Shown here one piece after another: positions 53,080 through 63,941 of a DNA stretch of 64,000 bases (positions are counted from its first letter, which is position 1; every line of letters begins with the position of its first letter). The stretch lies in the NCBI RefSeq assembly GCF_030657335.1, contig NZ_CP131039.1, positions 1,814,501-1,878,500 on the forward strand. Direction: 5' to 3'. Both the position numbers and the translations under genes were made by a program. The notes beneath the pieces are model-generated. The model did not search any database. It saw nothing but the letters and a program-made list of their open reading frames with translations, and was not told the origin of the DNA. The DNA comes from Croceibacterium aestuarii. GTDB taxonomy: Bacteria; Pseudomonadota; Alphaproteobacteria; Sphingomonadales; Sphingomonadaceae.

Positions 53080-53889
53080 ATGTCTAGACCTAAAGATCTT
53101 CCGGAATATAGTAATCCTCCTCTTAATGAGGTGGTAATGGGGATCCAGTTTAGAACTCCTGACACGTACCATCAGATCCTGGCGGGTGAGGTTTGGAACC
53201 TCTTTCGTGATCGATTCCCGGAAGTGGAGGAGCACCAAAGATTAGCGCCGGTATTCGAGACTTTCGGTCCACCGACACCTCATCAAGCAAAGTTCGAGCT
53301 TCTAAACTCGGCACAGCATGATCGTTTCTGGTTTCTGACGAGAGACAAGAGTGAACTAGTGCAATTCCAGGATGATCGACTATTGCATAACTGGCGTCGT
53401 TTACCTGAAGAAACTGCAGAGTACCCTCGCTTTGAGAACATGGCTCAAACGTTCCAAGATTCCGCAGAGAAGCTAGAAAGATACCTGAAGACTCTTGGTG
53501 AGAACGAAGGGCTAGAGATTTCCCAGGTGGAGGTGAGCTATATCAATCATTTCCCCGTGGATAGGGAAGGAGCTTTCACTGCTCTTGTGGAAAACATCAA
53601 AATAGTTGATGGTCCGGATGTTCCCCCTGAGGATATGAGCTTTAAATATCGTCGAGTTATTGAAAACTGCGATCAGCCCGCTGGGAGGCTCTATGTCAGT
53701 TGCACGCCTAAAGTAACGCAGTCGGGCAAGCGATTGGTGTCGCTCGACCTCGTGGTGCGAGGTTCTCCTCAGGAGTCAAATATCGAAGGTGCCATGGAGT
53801 TCTTGTTTTTGGGCCGGGACTTAATAGTTAGGGAATTCGCAAATATCACGACAGATGGAGCGCAGCAGCGATGGGGGAGGACTCAGTGA
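53080..53889 (+). CDS. TIGR04255-like protein, first gene of a low-GC cassette
   Basis: 269 residues, beginning MSRPKDLPEYSNPPLNEVVMGIQF. The PPLNEVV opening, the LVQFQDDRLLHNWRR middle and the ISQVEVSYINHFP block fit the sporadically distributed TIGR04255 family. No catalytic motif is known for it. Base composition is clearly lower than neighbours (27 G/C in the 60 bases from 53101) and codons end in A/T often, so recent acquisition is likely. The end overlaps the next gene by four bases (GTGA). Its role is unknown; the sporadic spread and coupling to two unknown genes would fit a defence or toxin-antitoxin-like unit, which is inference. Confidence 0.75.
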   Translation: MSRPKDLPEYSNPPLNEVVMGIQFRTPDTYHQILAGEVWNLFRDRFPEVEEHQRLAPVFETFGPPTPHQAKFELLNSAQHDRFWFLTRDKSELVQFQDDRLLHNWRRLPEETAEYPRFENMAQTFQDSAEKLERYLKTLGENEGLEISQVEVSYINHFPVDREGAFTALVENIKIVDGPDVPPEDMSFKYRRVIENCDQPAGRLYVSCTPKVTQSGKRLVSLDLVVRGSPQESNIEGAMEFLFLGRDLIVREFANITTDGAQQRWGRTQ

Positions 53890-54365
53890 GCTCTGTAAAC
53901 GGTTGGACACCGGCATCCAGCCAAGAGGCCAGTGTTGTGCGGATGGGGGGCGCTCTGAGGCGCGTGTCCATTTCCCACCCGGAACGCGACTGGCGGCGCG
54001 AGGTTGTGGAAAAGCTTAACGAGCTAACGGCGCTTCCGCGCGGCTGGGACGGATATCATGCGAGAGCTGTGCGCTTTGACACTGCTAACTTCGCGCTCCA
54101 GATGCTGGAACACATCTGCCCTGCTGACTCGCCAGCTCCTCAAATTGTTCCAGGCACAAAAGGGGACCTGCAGGTTGAATGGCACTCTGAAAATGGGGAA
54201 GTCGAACTCGATGTCCTCGGGCCGTATAGGGTCGAAGGGTGGTTTGCCGATGATGAGACCGGCCCAGAAGGCGTAGAGTTCCGCCTAAAATCTGACTTCA
54301 CCTTGGCGGCCGAGTGGGTGCGAAAAGTGACGGAGCCGGCGTTTGCCGCAACAGCCGCCGCATGA
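53886..54365 (+). CDS. unknown protein, second gene of the cassette (GWDG type)
   Basis: 159 residues from the GTG at 53886, preceded by GGGGGAGGA; an ATG 15 bases upstream is also open. The overlap with the first gene (GTGA) is typical of coupled translation. It contains LTALPRGWDGYHARAVRFDT and LQVEWHSENGEVELDVLGPY, a beta-rich pattern that I recall only from hypothetical proteins, with no known catalytic residues. Lower GC than the surroundings. Confidence 0.7.
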   Translation: MSSVNGWTPASSQEASVVRMGGALRRVSISHPERDWRREVVEKLNELTALPRGWDGYHARAVRFDTANFALQMLEHICPADSPAPQIVPGTKGDLQVEWHSENGEVELDVLGPYRVEGWFADDETGPEGVEFRLKSDFTLAAEWVRKVTEPAFAATAAA

Positions 54366-54798
54366 CGAGAACGGAAATGTCATGCCTCATGATCACGACG
54401 AGATTGAGGATGAGGACTTCGTAATTCGTCGAATATCCGAGCTTCAGCTTTGCCGTGATAAAGACGGCAGGCGCCGGATTTCCAGCAAGGCTTATCAAGG
54501 TTCATCCGAAGCTGGTGGAGGCATGTCGGTCGACATCCGGAAGTTCATCGAGGCCGACGACATAGAACCCAGGGATTGGGTGACAAGCCCACGTTGGTTA
54601 GGGTCGGTACGCTTCTCCGCTGGATGCCTGCGTAGCTTGGAGCTTCAGGTTGGTTATGATCCGCTTCCCAATAAGCTTTCCGAAGAGCGTAATCCTTATC
54701 ACGGCGGCGTTTGGGGGAGCTTCTCCCGGGCCACCAAAAGACGCATGCAACAGAACGCCCAGTGGTTTGTACCCATTGCTGACGCAGAACTTTTCTAG
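54343..54798 (+). CDS. unknown protein, third gene of the cassette
   Basis: 151 residues from the TTG at 54343 (GGAG upstream) or 138 from the ATG at 54382. With the TTG it overlaps the second gene by 23 bases. The block HDENGNVMPHDHDEIEDED is very acidic, and the rest contains SSKAYQGSSEAGGGMSVDI and NPYHGGVWGSF. I do not recognise a domain. Downstream there is no clear terminator before the rpsL promoter. Confidence 0.65.
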   Translation: MPQQPPHDENGNVMPHDHDEIEDEDFVIRRISELQLCRDKDGRRRISSKAYQGSSEAGGGMSVDIRKFIEADDIEPRDWVTSPRWLGSVRFSAGCLRSLELQVGYDPLPNKLSEERNPYHGGVWGSFSRATKRRMQQNAQWFVPIADAELF

Positions 54799-54914
54799 CG
54801 GTGCCTCCAGCTTGACCTGCTGCCCAAATCCTACTAGGGGCCCGCTCATCCGAACCGGACCCCGATCCGCGTCGGGCAGATAGAGCTGAACATTGCCGGT
54901 TAAGTCCCGGGGCC

Positions 54915-54944
54915 TTGGCAAACTTGCCGAAGGTCCTTTTCTAT
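54915..54944 (+). promoter_or_regulatory. promoter of the rpsL-rpsG-fusA-tuf operon
   Basis: TTGGCA (54915-54920), 18-base spacer, TTCTAT (54939-54944). It would give a leader of about 270 bases before rpsL. Best match in the 425-base gap after the cassette. Confidence 0.6.
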
Positions 54945-55223
54945 TGGACCCCCCGCGAATGCAGGGGTCGGGGCGGCCGTCAAAGTAACCCGGCGTTCGT
55001 GGCCGGGTGGAGCGTTTCAGGCTCGCGCGACACACCCCCGGCCACAGGGCCGGGTGCCGCGCGTTCCTTTCCCGCTCCACCTTGCCGGTAACGCCACCCC
55101 TGATCCCTTCAGGGAAGTGGGAACCGGATTGGCCTTTGGCCTGCTTCGCGTCTCCGCCCGGAGGGTCAGGCCGAACCTGCACTTTCGCATGTTCGGAGAA
55201 CCTGGTGAAGAGAGACATCTTTA
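54945..55223 (+). promoter_or_regulatory. long structured leader of the str operon
   Basis: The 425-base gap 54799-55223 has no gene; its first 110 bases show nothing. After the promoter come perfect hairpins ACCCGG/CCGGGT (54988-55008) and ACCCCCGGCC-ACAG-GGCCGGGT (55034-55055), and a CCCTTCAGGG stem near 55105. GAAGAGAGACATC then leads to rpsL. No match to a named leader is claimed. Confidence 0.45.
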
Positions 55224-55595
55224 ATGCCGACGATCAACCAGCTGGTCCGCAAGGGCCGCGAACCGCAGAAGGCCAAGTCCAAGGTCCCTGCGATGGAGCA
55301 GAACCCGCAGAAGCGCGGCGTCTGCACCCGCGTCTACACGACGACCCCGAAGAAGCCGAACTCGGCGCTGCGCAAGGTGGCCAAGGTGCGCCTGACCAAC
55401 GGGCGCGAGGTCATCTCGTACATCCCCGGCGAGGGGCACAACCTGCAGGAGCACTCCGTGGTCCTGATCCGCGGCGGCCGTGTGCGCGACCTTCCCGGCG
55501 TGCGCTACCACGTGCTGCGCGGCGTGCTCGACACCCAGGGCGTCAAGGATCGCCGCCAGAGCCGCTCGAAGTACGGCGCCAAGCGTCCGAAGTGA
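55224..55595 (+). CDS. rpsL: 30S ribosomal protein S12
   Basis: 123 residues, the standard length, in the decoding centre. [16 protein letters not shown] opens the protein, and the conserved [14 protein letters not shown] (with Lys 43, where streptomycin resistance changes occur) and [17 protein letters not shown] loops are present. First gene of the str operon. Confidence 0.99.
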   Translation: MPTINQLVRKGREPQKAKSKVPAMEQNPQKRGVCTRVYTTTPKKPNSALRKVAKVRLTNGREVISYIPGEGHNLQEHSVVLIRGGRVRDLPGVRYHVLRGVLDTQGVKDRRQSRSKYGAKRPK

Positions 55596-55740
55596 CCATG
55601 ACGGGGTCATGGTCATCCTGAATAGGTCGCCATAAGCGACCGTAGTTCAGGATCCATGGTTCCACCTGGTCCGAGTTCGCAAGTTTTCGAAAGGTCCGCC
55701 CAAAACCGATAAATGGACCCTGAAACGAGTTCAGGGTGAC
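55596..55740. repeat. intergenic palindromic repeat element between rpsL and rpsG
   Basis: Three nested or adjacent palindromes: CCATGAC-GGG-GTCATGG (55596-55612); ATCCTGAA (55615-55622) with TTCAGGAT (55646-55653) enclosing GGTCGC/GCGACC; and ACCCTGAA (55717-55724) with TTCAGGGT (55730-55737). The ends TCATCCTGAA and TTCAGGGTGA resemble dispersed intergenic repeats seen in Erythrobacter-like genomes. It occupies most of the 187-base gap inside a ribosomal operon. Confidence 0.65.
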
Positions 55741-55782
55741 GGTGATTGGATAGCGGTGCCGCCAAGATAAGGAATAAGCGAC

Positions 55783-56253
55783 ATGAGTCGTCGTCGTCGT
55801 CCCGAAAAGCGGGAAATCCTGCCTGATCCCAAGTTTGGTGATGAGGTCCTGTCGAAGTTCATGAACAACCTCATGTACGACGGCAAGAAGTCGGCCGCCG
55901 AGAAGATCGTCTACGGCGCGCTCGAAACCGTCGAGAGCAAGGCCAAGGCCGATCCGATCGCGCTGTTTCACGATGCGCTGAACAACATCAAGCCTCAGGT
56001 CGAAGTGCGTTCGCGCCGCGTCGGCGGTGCGACCTACCAGGTGCCGGTCGAGGTTCGCCCCGAGCGCGCCCAGGCGCTGGCCATCCGCTGGCTCATCTCG
56101 GCGGCGCGCGGCCGTCCCGAGACCACCATGTCGGCGCGCCTGTCGGGCGAGCTCATGGATGCCGCCAACAATCGCGGCAACGCGGTCAAGAAGCGCGAAG
56201 ACACCCACCGCATGGCGGATGCCAACCGCGCCTTCTCGCACTACCGTTGGTAA
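55783..56253 (+). CDS. rpsG: 30S ribosomal protein S7
   Basis: 156 residues, primary 16S 3'-domain binder and translational regulator of the str operon in E. coli. Typical opening [19 protein letters not shown] and the [22 protein letters not shown] block. Complete, with the standard length. Confidence 0.99.
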   Translation: MSRRRRPEKREILPDPKFGDEVLSKFMNNLMYDGKKSAAEKIVYGALETVESKAKADPIALFHDALNNIKPQVEVRSRRVGGATYQVPVEVRPERAQALAIRWLISAARGRPETTMSARLSGELMDAANNRGNAVKKREDTHRMADANRAFSHYRW

Positions 56254-56343
56254 CGACGGTGTTCTTCAAGAGTCGCTGGTAACACCTATATAGGGGGCGC
56301 GCCGGGCGAGCCGGCCGTCCCCCAAGCCCCGAGGAATTGTACA

Positions 56344-58437
<2,094 letters not shown>

Positions 58438-58530
58438 GCATGGGCAAGCGTCTAGGGGCGGCGCCTGATTCACCGGGTGCCGTCACCGACCTGATGAAAT
58501 TCAATTCGACACACAGAGGTTAGAAGCAAA

Positions 58531-59721
58531 ATGGCTAAGGCAAAATTTGAGCGGAACAAGCCGCACTGCAACATCGGCACCATCGGTCACGTCGACCATG
58601 GCAAGACCACGCTGACGGCTGCCATCACCAAGGTTATGGCCGAAGAGCACGGCGGCGCTGCCGTCGACTTCGCCAACATCGACAAGGCTCCGGAAGAGCG
58701 TGAGCGCGGGATTACGATCTCGACCGCACACGTCGAGTACGAGACTGCTGCGCGTCACTATGCGCACGTCGACTGCCCGGGTCACGCCGACTACGTGAAG
58801 AACATGATCACCGGCGCCGCGCAGATGGACGGCGCGATCCTGGTCGTGAACGCTGCCGACGGCCCGATGCCGCAGACCCGCGAGCACATCCTGCTTGCGC
58901 GTCAGGTCGGCGTGCCGGCGCTCGTCGTGTACATGAACAAGGTCGATCAGGTCGACGACGAGGAAATCCTCGAGCTGGTCGAGCTGGAAGTGCGCGAGCT
59001 GCTCAGCTCGTACGACTTCGACGGCGACAACATTCCGATCATCAAGGGTTCGGCGCTGGCCGCCCTCGAGGGCCGTGACGACGAAATCGGCAAGAACTCG
59101 ATCATCGAACTGATGAACGCGGTCGACGAATTCATCCCGCAGCCCGACCGTCCGGTCGACAAGCCGTTCCTGATGCCGATCGAAGACGTGTTCTCGATCT
59201 CGGGCCGCGGCACCGTCGTCACCGGCCGTGTCGAGACCGGCATCGTCAACGTCGGCGACGAAGTCGAAATCGTCGGCATCAAGGACACGCAGAAGACCAC
59301 TGTCACCGGCGTCGAGATGTTCCGCAAGCTGCTCGATCGCGGCGAAGCGGGCGACAACATCGGCGCCCTGATCCGCGGCATCGGCCGTGACGATGTCGAG
59401 CGCGGCCAGGTTCTGGCCAAGCCGGGCACCGTGAACCCGCACACCGAGTTCAGCGCCGAGGTCTACGTGCTGTCGAAGGACGAAGGTGGCCGTCACACGC
59501 CGTTCTTCGCCAACTACCGCCCGCAGTTCTACTTCCGCACCACCGACGTGACCGGCGAAGTCGTCCTTCCCGAGGGCGTGGAAATGGTCATGCCCGGCGA
59601 CAACGTGACGATTTCGGTCAAGCTCATCGCGCCGATCGCGATGGACGAGGGCCTGCGCTTCGCGATCCGCGAAGGCGGCCGCACCGTCGGTTCGGGAGTC
59701 GTGTCGAGCATCACGAAGTAA
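58531..59721 (+). CDS. tuf: elongation factor Tu
   Basis: 396-residue aminoacyl-tRNA carrier GTPase. P loop [31 protein letters not shown]. Standard length. Followed 41 bases later by a strong terminator, so this ends the str operon. Confidence 0.99.
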   Translation: MAKAKFERNKPHCNIGTIGHVDHGKTTLTAAITKVMAEEHGGAAVDFANIDKAPEERERGITISTAHVEYETAARHYAHVDCPGHADYVKNMITGAAQMDGAILVVNAADGPMPQTREHILLARQVGVPALVVYMNKVDQVDDEEILELVELEVRELLSSYDFDGDNIPIIKGSALAALEGRDDEIGKNSIIELMNAVDEFIPQPDRPVDKPFLMPIEDVFSISGRGTVVTGRVETGIVNVGDEVEIVGIKDTQKTTVTGVEMFRKLLDRGEAGDNIGALIRGIGRDDVERGQVLAKPGTVNPHTEFSAEVYVLSKDEGGRHTPFFANYRPQFYFRTTDVTGEVVLPEGVEMVMPGDNVTISVKLIAPIAMDEGLRFAIREGGRTVGSGVVSSITK

Positions 59722-59762
59722 GTCGGGCGCCTTGCGCGCCGGACTGAATCGGACGAACAAGA

Positions 59763-59800
59763 GACCCGGCGCCGGCAACGGCGCCGGGTCTTTCGCTTTT
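59763..59800 (+). terminator. strong intrinsic terminator after tuf
   Basis: GACCCGGCGCC (59763-59773), six-base loop, GGCGCCGGGTC (59780-59790): a perfect 11-pair stem followed by TTTCGCTTTT. It separates the str operon from the SDR and S10 genes. Confidence 0.9.
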
Positions 59801-59840
59801 CCTCCGGCCGTGTTCATGCGCCGGGCCGTGGGAGATAACG

Positions 59841-60539
59841 ATGGCAGAACTTGAACCCACCATTCTGATCGCTGGAGCATCGCGCGGGCTGGGCCTGGCA
59901 ATGGCCGAAGAGTTCGCCGGACGGGGCTGGCATATCATCGGTACCGTGCGTGCCGATCGCACCGGGCTGCACGAGTTGAGCGAGCGGCTACCCGGCAAGG
60001 TCAGGGTCGAACAGCTCGACGTCACCCTTCCGGCCAGCATCGCCGGGTTAAGGGAAGCTTTGTCCGGTCAGCGGGTCGACGCGATATTCGTCAACGCCGG
60101 GACCACGACCAGCGACCCGTTTGGTTCGCTTGATCAGGTGACCGACGCGGACTTCCTGCGGGTGATGGAAACCAACGCGCTGGCCCCCATGCGGGTGGTG
60201 GCTGCGCTGGAAGATCTTCTCCCGCCCAACGGTATGGTCGGCGCCATGTCATCGGGCCTGGGGAGCATTGCTGACAACACAATGGGCAAGGCCGATGCCT
60301 ATCGTGCCAGCAAGGCAGCTCTCAACATGCTGATGAAGACCTACGCGGTGCGCCGGGAAAACGCAGCGCGGCCGGTCATCCTCATGGCGCCCGGATGGAT
60401 CAAGACCGAGCTGGGCGGGGAGGGCGCGACTTTCACGCTCGAGGAAACGGTCCCGGCCATCGTCGACACGATCATCGCCAAGCGCGAACGGCCGGGTCTC
60501 GAATATCTCGACCGGTTCGGGCAGGCGGTCGCCTGGTAA
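59841..60539 (+). CDS. short-chain dehydrogenase/reductase inserted between tuf and rpsJ
   Basis: 232-residue SDR. The cofactor loop is GASRGLGLA (about 12-20), VNAG at 84-87, catalytic Tyr 154 and Lys 158 in YRASK and Ser about 138. Both substrate and cofactor are undetermined. It sits between the tuf terminator and the rpsJ promoter, so it is independently transcribed. SDR genes here are unusual in the textbook order, where rpsJ follows tuf directly. Confidence 0.93.
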   Translation: MAELEPTILIAGASRGLGLAMAEEFAGRGWHIIGTVRADRTGLHELSERLPGKVRVEQLDVTLPASIAGLREALSGQRVDAIFVNAGTTTSDPFGSLDQVTDADFLRVMETNALAPMRVVAALEDLLPPNGMVGAMSSGLGSIADNTMGKADAYRASKAALNMLMKTYAVRRENAARPVILMAPGWIKTELGGEGATFTLEETVPAIVDTIIAKRERPGLEYLDRFGQAVAW

Positions 60540-60558
60540 GATATTTCCCATTTCGGGG

Positions 60559-60587
60559 TTGCAAGGAATCGGTGTCCTCCGTATAGG
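60559..60587 (+). promoter_or_regulatory. promoter of the S10 operon
   Basis: TTGCAA (60559-60564), exactly 17 bases, TATAGG (60582-60587). Near-consensus sigma70-type match about 145 bases before rpsJ. Confidence 0.8.
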
Positions 60588-60598
60588 CGCGGCCTCAG

Positions 60599-60685
60599 CC
60601 GGGGATTCGTCCCCGGCAATAGAAATTCAGGGAAGGCCGCCCGTTCCGGGATACCGGACAAAAGCGGGGCGGGCTTTTCTTTTTT
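60599..60685 (+). promoter_or_regulatory. S10 leader with attenuator-like terminator
   Basis: CCGGGG-ATTCGT-CCCCGG (60599-60616) is a perfect hairpin. Next, CCGCCC (60637-60642) pairs with GGGCGG (60667-60672), enclosing a TCCGG/CCGGA stem, and is followed by GCTTTTCTTTTTT. That is an intrinsic-terminator form inside the leader, 46 bases before the rpsJ ATG. In E. coli the S10 leader is attenuated by L4; whether L4 acts here is inference. Confidence 0.65.
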
Positions 60686-60731
60686 GCGGGCCGGAAACGG
60701 TTCGCTTGGCTCTTTCGCATCGGTGTAGGAC

Positions 60732-61043
60732 ATGGAAGCCCAGAATATTCGCATTCGCCTCAAGGCGTTTGACCATCGCGTTCTCGACCAGGCGACTGGC
60801 GAGATCGCCGATACCGCCCGTCGCACGGGCGCGCTTATCCGGGGTCCCATTCCTCTGCCGACGCGCATCGAGAAGTTCACCGTGAACCGCGGCCCGCACA
60901 TCGACAAGAAGTCGCGCGAGCAGTTCGAGGTGCGCACTTACAAGCGGCTGCTCGACATCGTGCAGCCCAACGCCCAGACCGTGGACGCGCTGATGAAGCT
61001 CGACCTCGCCGCGGGCGTGAATGTCGAGATCAAACTCGCCTAA
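60732..61043 (+). CDS. rpsJ: 30S ribosomal protein S10
   Basis: 103-residue S10, starting [20 protein letters not shown] with the conserved loop [23 protein letters not shown]. First gene of the S10 operon and also an antitermination partner of NusB. Complete and of standard length. Confidence 0.99.
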   Translation: MEAQNIRIRLKAFDHRVLDQATGEIADTARRTGALIRGPIPLPTRIEKFTVNRGPHIDKKSREQFEVRTYKRLLDIVQPNAQTVDALMKLDLAAGVNVEIKLA

Positions 61044-61253
61044 GCGAGTTTGCTTTCAGCCCCGGGCATTATCCGGGGTCGCCGGGCCTCCGGCAAGACA
61101 TAGGGATACCTCCGGCGCGTGCCGGGCAAGCGTCCCCCGTCTCGCTCTCTCGCAAGGGAGGGCAAGTTTTCAGCCCGGACGGGGCGACGCACGACAACAT
61201 GGGCTGGCAAGCACGCGGGAATGGTCTCGCGTGCCTCTGTTAGGAGATGGATC
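61044..61253 (+). other. unusually long rpsJ-rplC spacer with hairpins
   Basis: About 210 bases with no gene. It holds CCCCGG/CCGGGG-type stems early on and a perfect GCACGCG-N10-CGCGTGC hairpin (61211-61234) ending about 20 bases before the rplC ATG. S10 operons normally have a short gap here. No T run is present, so these are not obvious terminators; they may be regulatory or a relic repeat. Confidence 0.5.
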
Positions 61254-62147
61254 ATGCGCACTGGCGTGATCGCGAAGAAAGTCGGGATGACCCGCCTGTT
61301 CCAGGAAGACGGCCGCCATGTGCCGGTCACTGTCCTGGCGCTGGAAAATTGCCAGGTCGTATCGCATCGCACCGCCGAGCGTGACGGTTACGTCGCGCTC
61401 CAGGTCGGTTCGGGCGAGGCCAAGCAGAAGAACGTCAACAAGCCGCAGCGCGAGCAGTTCGCCAAGGCCGAAGTGGCGCTGAAGATGAAGGTCGCCGAAT
61501 TCCGCGTCGATGACGAGGATGGTCTCCTTCCTGTCGGCGCGACCATTTCTGCCGAGCACTTCGTCGCCGGGCAGAAGGTCGACATCACCGGCCACACGCA
61601 GGGCAAGGGCTTCGCCGGCGCCATGAAGCGTTGGGGTTTCGGCGGTCTGCGTGCGACCCACGGCGTGTCGGTCAGCCACCGTTCGCACGGTTCGACCGGC
61701 AATCGCCAGGATCCGGGCAAGGTCTTCAAGAACAAGAAGATGGCCGGCCACATGGGCGACCGTCAGCGCACCCAGCAGAACCTCGAGGTTGTGCGCACCG
61801 ATGCCGATCGCGGCCTGATCTTCGTCAAGGGCTCGGTGCCCGGGACGAAGAACTCCTGGCTGCTGGTTCGCGACGCGGTCAAGCTGCCGCTTCCCGAAGG
61901 CGCGCCGTTCCCCGGTGCGGTCCTCTCGGCCAAGGGCGAGCATCTCCCCGAGCACGAGGAAGCGCCGGCCGGCATGGTCGAGCACGCTGCCGAGCACGAA
62001 GTTCACCCCGAGGTCGATGCCGCCCACCAGGAGCAGCTGCTGAAGGAACAGCATGCCGGCGCCGGTGACGATACGACCCCCGCGGTTGGCGAAACCAACG
62101 ATGCTGAGGGCAGCACGCCCGCAGCCGACGAAAACAAGGAGGGCTGA
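61254..62147 (+). CDS. rplC: 50S ribosomal protein L3 with a long acidic C-terminal tail
   Basis: 297 residues. The L3 core (about 1-215) is normal, beginning [20 protein letters not shown] and including the loop [19 protein letters not shown] and [23 protein letters not shown] further 75-80 residues rich in Glu, His, Asp and Ala follow. L3 usually has about 210 residues, so the tail is an extension; such tails occur in some sphingomonads. ATG follows AGGAGATGG. It is separated by four bases from rplD. Confidence 0.97.
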   Translation: MRTGVIAKKVGMTRLFQEDGRHVPVTVLALENCQVVSHRTAERDGYVALQVGSGEAKQKNVNKPQREQFAKAEVALKMKVAEFRVDDEDGLLPVGATISAEHFVAGQKVDITGHTQGKGFAGAMKRWGFGGLRATHGVSVSHRSHGSTGNRQDPGKVFKNKKMAGHMGDRQRTQQNLEVVRTDADRGLIFVKGSVPGTKNSWLLVRDAVKLPLPEGAPFPGAVLSAKGEHLPEHEEAPAGMVEHAAEHEVHPEVDAAHQEQLLKEQHAGAGDDTTPAVGETNDAEGSTPAADENKEG

Positions 62148-62150
62148 GCC

Positions 62151-62774
62151 GTGAAGGTGAAGGTCCAGAAAATCGACGGCAAGGCTGCCGGCGACGTCGA
62201 GCTCAACGATGCCGTGTTCGGTGTCGAGCCGCGTGCCGACATTCTTCACCGCGTGGTCACGTGGCAGCTCGAAAACCGCCGCGGCACCGCCCGCCCGACG
62301 CGCGAGCGGTCGGACGTGGCCCGCACCGGCAAGAAGTACGGCAACCAGAAGGGCGGCGGTACCGCTCGTCATGGCGACCGTGCGGCGCCGATCTTCATCG
62401 GCGGCGGCAAGGCTCACGGTGCGCGCAAGCGCGAGTTCGAGCAGTCGCTCAACAAGAAGATCCGCGCGCTCGGCCTGAAGATGGCGCTCTCGGCCAAGGC
62501 CAAGGACGGGCTGGTCATCGTCGACAGCCTCGAGCTCAAGGATGCCAAGACCAAGGCGCTCGCCGCGACGTTCGGCGAGAACGGCTGGAACGGCAAGGTC
62601 CTCGTGATCGACGGCGACGCGGTGACCGACAGCTTCAGGCTGGCGGCCGGCAACCTGCCGGGCGTCAACGTGATGCCGGCTGCCGGCGCCAACGTTTACG
62701 ACATCTTGAAGCACGACACGCTGGTCCTTTCGAAGGCGGCGGTCGAAAAGCTGGAGGCGCGTTTCAATGGCTAA
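62151..62774 (+). CDS. rplD: 50S ribosomal protein L4
   Basis: 207-residue L4, GTG start at 62151. The exit-tunnel loop [24 protein letters not shown] block ([14 protein letters not shown]) is visible. In E. coli it regulates the S10 operon. Its end overlaps rplW by eight bases. Confidence 0.98.
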   Translation: MKVKVQKIDGKAAGDVELNDAVFGVEPRADILHRVVTWQLENRRGTARPTRERSDVARTGKKYGNQKGGGTARHGDRAAPIFIGGGKAHGARKREFEQSLNKKIRALGLKMALSAKAKDGLVIVDSLELKDAKTKALAATFGENGWNGKVLVIDGDAVTDSFRLAAGNLPGVNVMPAAGANVYDILKHDTLVLSKAAVEKLEARFNG

Positions 62775-63075
62775 GAAGCAGGAAATCGACGCCCGTCATT
62801 ACGACGTGATCCTCGCCCCGCACATCACCGAGAAGTCGACCATGGCTTCCGAGCATAACGCGGTGGTGTTCAAGGTCGCGAACGATGCCACCAAGCCGCA
62901 GATCAAGTCTGCGGTCGAGGCGCTGTTCGAGGTGACCGTGACCGGCGTCAACACGATCGTGACCAAGGGCAAGACCAAGCGCTGGAAGGGCAAGCCCTAC
63001 AAGCGGACCGACGTGAAGAAGGCGGTCGTCACCCTGAAAGACGGCGACTCGATCGACGTCACGAGCGGTATCTGA
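62767..63075 (+). CDS. rplW: 50S ribosomal protein L23
   Basis: 102-residue L23 at the exit tunnel, where trigger factor and SRP dock. [19 protein letters not shown] opening and [21 protein letters not shown] loop. Standard length. It overlaps rplD by eight bases (coupled). Confidence 0.98.
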   Translation: MAKKQEIDARHYDVILAPHITEKSTMASEHNAVVFKVANDATKPQIKSAVEALFEVTVTGVNTIVTKGKTKRWKGKPYKRTDVKKAVVTLKDGDSIDVTSGI

Positions 63076-63098
63076 GGCCAAGGACCTAGGAACGAACA

Positions 63099-63935
63099 AT
63101 GGCACTCAAGAACTACAAACCGACGAGCCCGGCGCGCCGCGGCCTCATCCTTGTCGACAAGTCCGGCCTCCACAAGGGCGGCCCGATCAAGTCGCTCACG
63201 GAAGGCAAGCGCAAGACCGGCGGCCGTAACAACAAGGGCCACGTCACCAGCCGCGGGATCGCGGGCGGTCACAAGCAGAAGTATCGCTATGTCGACTTCA
63301 AGCGCCGCAAGTGGGACGTCGAAGGCTCGATCGAGCGTATCGAATACGATCCCAACCGGACCGCGTTCATCGCCCTGGTCAAGTACGACGACGGTGAACT
63401 CGCCTACATCCTGGCCCCGCAGCGCGTCGCCGTGGGTGACAAGATCGTCGCCGGCGAGCGTGTCGACGTGAAGCCGGGCAACGCGATGCTGCTCGGCCAG
63501 ATGCCGGTCGGCACGATCTGCCACAACGTCGAGATGAAGCCGGGCAAGGGCGGTCAGATCGCCCGGTCGGCCGGCACCTACGTGCAGCTGGTCGGTCGCG
63601 ACCGCGGTCTCGTCATCGTCCGCCTCAATTCGGGCGAGCAGCGCTACCTGCGTTCGGACTGCATGGGCACGGTCGGTGCGGTGTCGAACCCCGACAACCA
63701 GAACCAGAACCTGGGCAAGGCCGGCCGCAAGCGCTGGATGGGCCGCCGTCCGCTGACCCGCGGCGTTGCGAAGAATCCGGTCGATCACCCGCATGGCGGC
63801 GGTGAAGGCCGTACTTCGGGCGGACGTCACCCGGTGACCCCGTGGGGCAAGCCGACCAAGGGCGCCCGGACCCGCAACAACAAGCAGACGGACAAGATGA
63901 TCATCCGTTCGCGCCACGCGAAGAAGAAGAGGTAA
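63099..63935 (+). CDS. rplB: 50S ribosomal protein L2
   Basis: 278-residue L2, core of the peptidyl-transferase region. Typical [18 protein letters not shown] opening and the functionally important His in [19 protein letters not shown]. Complete. CAAGGACCTAGGAACGAACA precedes the ATG. rpsS starts six bases after the stop. Confidence 0.99.
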   Translation: MALKNYKPTSPARRGLILVDKSGLHKGGPIKSLTEGKRKTGGRNNKGHVTSRGIAGGHKQKYRYVDFKRRKWDVEGSIERIEYDPNRTAFIALVKYDDGELAYILAPQRVAVGDKIVAGERVDVKPGNAMLLGQMPVGTICHNVEMKPGKGGQIARSAGTYVQLVGRDRGLVIVRLNSGEQRYLRSDCMGTVGAVSNPDNQNQNLGKAGRKRWMGRRPLTRGVAKNPVDHPHGGGEGRTSGGRHPVTPWGKPTKGARTRNNKQTDKMIIRSRHAKKKR

Positions 63936-63941
63936 TCCGAC

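Noticed and set aside
54598..55218. A minus-strand frame covering the rpsL leader
   Set aside because: Its composition is that of structured leader DNA, it overlaps the cassette's third gene, and no known family is seen.
61119..61253. An earlier start of L3 in the same frame
   Set aside because: The residues do not match L3, and AGGAGATGG before 61254 plus the MRTGVIAKK beginning settle the start.
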